From a candidate division Zixibacteria bacterium SM23_81 (GTDB lineage: Bacteria > SM23-81): 25,368 nt of DNA. A program made the position numbers and the translations under genes. The stretch lies in NCBI GenBank assembly GCA_001304015.1, contig LJUY01000038.1, positions 1 through 25,368 of the forward strand. Reading direction: 5' to 3'. The notes under the pieces are model-generated. The model saw only the letters and a program-made list of their open reading frames with translations. It was not told where the DNA came from and made no database searches. The first letter of the stretch is position 1; every line of letters begins with the position of its first letter. Positions 23,340-25,368 of this stretch are shown piece after piece.

Positions 23340-23927
23340 TCACTTGCTTTTCCCCTCTTGTGCCTTCAATTTCTTCTCTAATCGAGAGATGGCTTTGGTC
23401 AGGTCGGCCATCTGTTTGCTCAGCGTCTCCAGATCCTCGGCCTTGGCCATTTTGAGCTTTGACATGGACACCTTCACCCTCTGGTCCACCCACTTCTTGG
23501 CCTCTTGGGATCGCGCCTCCGCCTTATCCACGAGCTCGCGGACAAACTTGGCCCGTTCGTCCTTGCTCATCTCGCCCTTTTTGATAAGATCGTCCACCAG
23601 TTCCTCTACCTTTTCTTTGGTCACGGCGAAAGCCCCGATTCCCGCCAACATGGCTTTCTTGACCAGGTCCACCATGGTTTCCCCTCCTTTCACAATCAGC
23701 TCCCGAGCCACCTTTGGTGAGGGAAGGCTCTCCTTCCATTCCCGTGCCTCTACGGACAGCACCTGAAGCAATGTGGGCAGGGTGATGTCCTGCTTGGTTC
23801 GGTTGTCCACAACCACCACATCCTGGTCCTTCTTGATGAGGTCGGCCAGCCCCTCCAGAGTGATTGTCTTCTTGGCCTGCACGTCATACAGCCGCCGGTT
23901 TGCATAACGTTTGATCAGCCTAGGCAT
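23340..23927 (-). CDS. phaR: PHA synthesis regulator (PhaR-type DNA-binding domain) with phasin-like tail
   Basis: This is a 195-aa regulator linked to polyhydroxyalkanoate storage. I use ATG 23927, which has AGGAGGTGAAATC directly upstream. The longer frame to 24077 crosses the promoter and is not coding. Residues 1-60 are the PhaR N-terminal DNA-binding domain, 'MPRLIKRYANRRLYDVQAKK' then 'TLEGLADLIKKDQDVVVVDN' and 'DITLPTLLQVL'. Residues about 80-125 resemble phasin/granule-associated proteins ('AMLAGIGAFAVTKEKVEELVDDLIKKGEMSKDE'). Residues about 125-195 form a long lysine-rich coiled coil ending 'KLKAQEGKSK'. In known systems PhaR binds PHA granules and DNA in turn and represses phasin genes (family knowledge). 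No PHA synthase or phasin gene is in this window. Palindromic repeats in its promoter suggest autoregulation. Confidence 0.88.
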   Translation of the reverse strand: MPRLIKRYANRRLYDVQAKKTITLEGLADLIKKDQDVVVVDNRTKQDITLPTLLQVLSVEAREWKESLPSPKVARELIVKGGETMVDLVKKAMLAGIGAFAVTKEKVEELVDDLIKKGEMSKDERAKFVRELVDKAEARSQEAKKWVDQRVKVSMSKLKMAKAEDLETLSKQMADLTKAISRLEKKLKAQEGKSK

Positions 23928-23951
23928 GATTTCACCTCCTTTTGAAACCCA

Positions 23952-23967
23952 TATAGTGCACTGCACA
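23952..23967 (-). promoter_or_regulatory. Palindromic operator-like repeat, copy 2 (downstream)
   Basis: The plus-strand sequence TATAGTGCACTGCACA contains the perfect palindrome GTGCA-C-TGCAC (23956-23966). It lies just downstream of the predicted transcription start of the phaR-like gene, 29 bp from copy 1, and shares 15 of 16 bases with it. The TGC-N3-GCA core resembles the TGC-rich sites described for PhaR regulators. Confidence 0.7.
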
Positions 23968-23978
23968 GTCTCCCCATA

Positions 23979-24007
23979 ATTATAGTGCGCTGCACAACAA
24001 AAGTCAA
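23979..24007 (-). promoter_or_regulatory. Consensus sigma-A promoter of the phaR-like gene
   Basis: In minus orientation TTGACT (24002-24007), a 17-bp spacer and a perfect TATAAT (23979-23984). The spacer is largely filled by operator copy 1 (23981-23996), so a protein bound there would exclude RNA polymerase. Predicted start near 23972. Confidence 0.85.
23981..23996 (-). promoter_or_regulatory. Palindromic operator-like repeat, copy 1 (in the promoter spacer)
   Basis: Plus-strand sequence TATAGTGCGCTGCACA has a near-palindromic core GTGCG-C-TGCAC (23985-23995, one mismatched pair). It overlaps the -10 box and fills the spacer. A more degenerate third element, GCGCGCTGCGC, lies upstream of the -35 at 24030-24040. 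Confidence 0.7.
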
Positions 24008-24378
24008 GGAAAAAATCACGCTCTTTGATGCGCGCTGCGCGAACTGTGTTCGGGTATTTCCTGTCCTCTTCCATCATTCAGAGCCCCTCGTGAAATATAT
24101 CTGGTACCTGGCGCAGTTTCTTCTTTGGTTGCCTTCAGAACAAGCTCTGAGTGAAATGAATGCTCTGGATAGACTCTGAGAAGGATCACATTTGAGGTGC
24201 CCCCGGCCAGAACGAGAAATTTTGAAAATCTCTTGACCTAGAGACCTTCATCAAGTACATTGAACGTACTTTGCAAAAATTTTCCTTGCGCCTCGAAAGG
24301 ATTTCGACTCTCCTGGTTCTGGACTAGTACTAACTTTTAGCCACCGGTGAGGCAACTCTTTCCAAAGGAGGTGGAGCA
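24008..24378 (+). other. Divergent intergenic region between the phaR-like gene and the propeller gene
   Basis: I see no gene here. It holds the degenerate third palindrome (24030-24040), a possible plus-strand promoter (24233-24261) and a leader with small inverted repeats. These are TCGAAA-GGA-TTTCGA (24295-24309), and CCACC (24341-24345) with GGTGG (24370-24374), which would pair across the ribosome site of the next gene. A weak AGTAC-N7-GTACT repeat overlaps the possible -10. Confidence 0.4.
24233..24261 (+). promoter_or_regulatory. Possible sigma-A promoter of the secreted propeller gene
   Basis: TTGACC (24233-24238), a 17-bp spacer and TACATT (24256-24261). The -35 matches at five of six bases and the -10 at four of six, so this is weaker than the other promoters of the window. 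The leader would be about 110 nt. Confidence 0.4.
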
Positions 24379-25368
24379 ATGCGTTACAAAGCTGTTCTCA
24401 TTTTCCCGCTCATGGCCATCTTTCTGGCCGTCCTTTACGGCTGTTCTCTGGCAACGTCCGTCAGATGTGGATTTGCGCAACTTGAGCTGGTCAAACCTCT
24501 CATCGGGCCGGATTCTCAGCTACCTCGGGCCACCAGCCCCGTTCCATACATTGCGCCCGCAGAGCCCCAAACAGCTCATCTGGGGGAGGCTTTTCTACTA
24601 GGCACCACTTGGTATGATTATCAGCATAACTGCACCATCAGCAAGATGGTGGCCTTGACCGAAAACCGCGGAGTCCACTTTTGCTGGATGAACGGCTATC
24701 AGGCCATGGCAACTGATCGGCATATCTTTTACAATTACTGGAATCCCCATCTCGGCGACCTAGCCTGGCCAGGCGTGGGCTTTGGTCCTGTGGATCAGGG
24801 TGATCGCGGTGGGTACACGAACCTGTCTCAATTCAGCGCTGGACAGGCGGTTATCGCCCTCCATCAGAACGTCCTCCCGACTGACCCCTGGACCGCTTCG
24901 GTGGCCTTCGACTTCATGGAGGGCTCCGGAGCTTTTCAAATCGGCGTCCTCCCTCCACCTCCCGGCTATGATGCCCTCGCTTGGCCACACAGCACGGTGG
25001 ACGCACAGGACAATATCCACCTCGTCGCCCATGAGAACACCGCCACTGTCTGGCAGCGGATCAATTACGCTCGATCCGAGGACGGCGGTTATAGCTATAC
25101 CGACTGGACGGTGGTGGACACCATAGCCGGCATCTCCGGGGATATGGCTGCTTCACCCGTTTCGAACAAGGTGGGCCTTACCTATACTAAATCGGCCTTT
25201 AATCTTTTAAATCTGGGACCCTACGAGGGATATCTGGTCTCCCAGATGAACAACGACATCGTTTTGATCGAGTCGGAGGATGGCACCACCTGGGATTTCT
25301 CCAACAGGCAGAACCTCACCAATCTCATCGAGCCCGACAGCAGCCGCTATCCCGACACCACCTATGCC
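24379..25368 (+). CDS. Secreted protein with Asp-box (BNR-like) repeats, partial
   Basis: The only plus-strand gene, cut by the right edge after 330 codons. ATG 24379 follows AAAGGAGGTGGAGCA. The N-terminus MRYK, then 'AVLIFPLMAIFLAVLYG', is a signal peptide. C22 after LYG could be a lipidation site, although Tyr at -2 is unusual for a lipobox. Two Asp-box-like motifs, 'SEDGGYSYTDW' (233-243) and 'SEDGTTWDF' (299-307), recall the turns of sialidase/BNR beta-propellers. Each is preceded by a strand such as 'INYARSEDG' or 'IVLIESEDG'. 'NIHLVAHEN' and 'KVGLTYTKS' fit propeller blades as well. The function is unknown. It could be a glycosidase-like, adhesive or binding protein, and no catalytic residue can be judged from this part. 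It shares an export theme with the OB-fold and C25 genes at the other end. Confidence 0.8.
   Translation, partial: MRYKAVLIFPLMAIFLAVLYGCSLATSVRCGFAQLELVKPLIGPDSQLPRATSPVPYIAPAEPQTAHLGEAFLLGTTWYDYQHNCTISKMVALTENRGVHFCWMNGYQAMATDRHIFYNYWNPHLGDLAWPGVGFGPVDQGDRGGYTNLSQFSAGQAVIALHQNVLPTDPWTASVAFDFMEGSGAFQIGVLPPPPGYDALAWPHSTVDAQDNIHLVAHENTATVWQRINYARSEDGGYSYTDWTVVDTIAGISGDMAASPVSNKVGLTYTKSAFNLLNLGPYEGYLVSQMNNDIVLIESEDGTTWDFSNRQNLTNLIEPDSSRYPDTTYA

Noticed and set aside
23928-24077. N-terminal extension of the phaR-like gene
   Set aside because: It crosses the consensus promoter and operators, while the ATG at 23927 has an ideal ribosome site and begins the conserved domain.
24254-24270. AGTAC-N7-GTACT inverted repeat as an operator
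   Set aside because: Short arms, single copy and a weak promoter context make chance likely.
24268-24378. Possible riboswitch (for example a cyclic di-GMP type) in the leader of the right-edge gene
   Set aside because: The conserved core elements of that class are not present; only short inverted repeats are seen.
1-25368. Mobile elements, CRISPR arrays, tRNA or rRNA genes, prophage
   Set aside because: No transposase, integrase, regular repeat-spacer pattern, cloverleaf or rRNA-like segment was seen on either strand.

Overview
This window is a bacterial chromosome segment made mostly of conserved housekeeping genes. At both edges, and in the first quarter, there are secreted or transport genes. 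All complete genes lie on the minus strand, and only a partial gene at the right edge is on the plus strand. The gene content suggests a diderm-type bacterium close to Desulfobacterota or a neighbouring phylum. The clues are a sigma-70 with a long non-conserved insertion, an rpsU-yqeY-cvpA-mutS2-dnaG-rpoD string, a PhaR-type PHA regulator, a CIRCE/HrcA heat-shock operon and a gingipain-like C25 peptidase. This placement is an inference and I cannot fix the taxon from the sequence alone. I see no rRNA, tRNA, CRISPR, transposase, integrase or phage gene.

Layout, left to right in plus coordinates (transcription mostly right to left). (a) 1-404: the start of a secreted OB-fold protein, cut by the window edge. 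(b) 545-3843: a carbohydrate-type ABC importer operon (two permeases and a lipoprotein binding protein, no ATPase). Its promoter is built on a tandem 22-bp-period direct repeat. (c) 3892-6453: a secreted C25-family cysteine peptidase with a C-terminal Fn3 domain, its own promoter and a clear terminator. A plus-strand terminator-like hairpin sits in its leader. (d) 6538-14052: an extended macromolecular-synthesis operon, rpsU-yqeY-cvpA-mutS2-dnaG-rpoD, from a consensus promoter to an intrinsic terminator. (e) 14084-20717: the class I heat-shock operon hrcA-grpE-dnaK-dnaJ-prmA-rsmE, with a sigma-A promoter and a perfect CIRCE operator. (f) 20940-23269: an ABC1/UbiB-family atypical kinase followed by a small single-pass membrane protein. 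(g) 23280-24007: a PhaR-type DNA-binding protein with a phasin-like tail, whose promoter carries palindromic repeats that are probably its own operators. (h) 24379-end: a secreted protein with Asp-box (BNR)-like repeats, cut by the right edge.

How they fit together: blocks d and e link translation (S21, PrmA and RsmE modification), replication (primase), transcription (sigma-A) and protein folding (HrcA-controlled chaperones). These two operons are adjacent and point the same way, so read-through from the heat-shock operon into rpsU is possible, since I see no hairpin terminator after rsmE. The most interesting signals are regulatory: the repeat-based ABC promoter, the PhaR-type operator array, a CIRCE that contains the hrcA ribosome binding site, hairpins between dnaK and dnaJ, and a recurring TATTTTAA -10 element in three of seven strong promoters. 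I found no clearly new multi-gene system.
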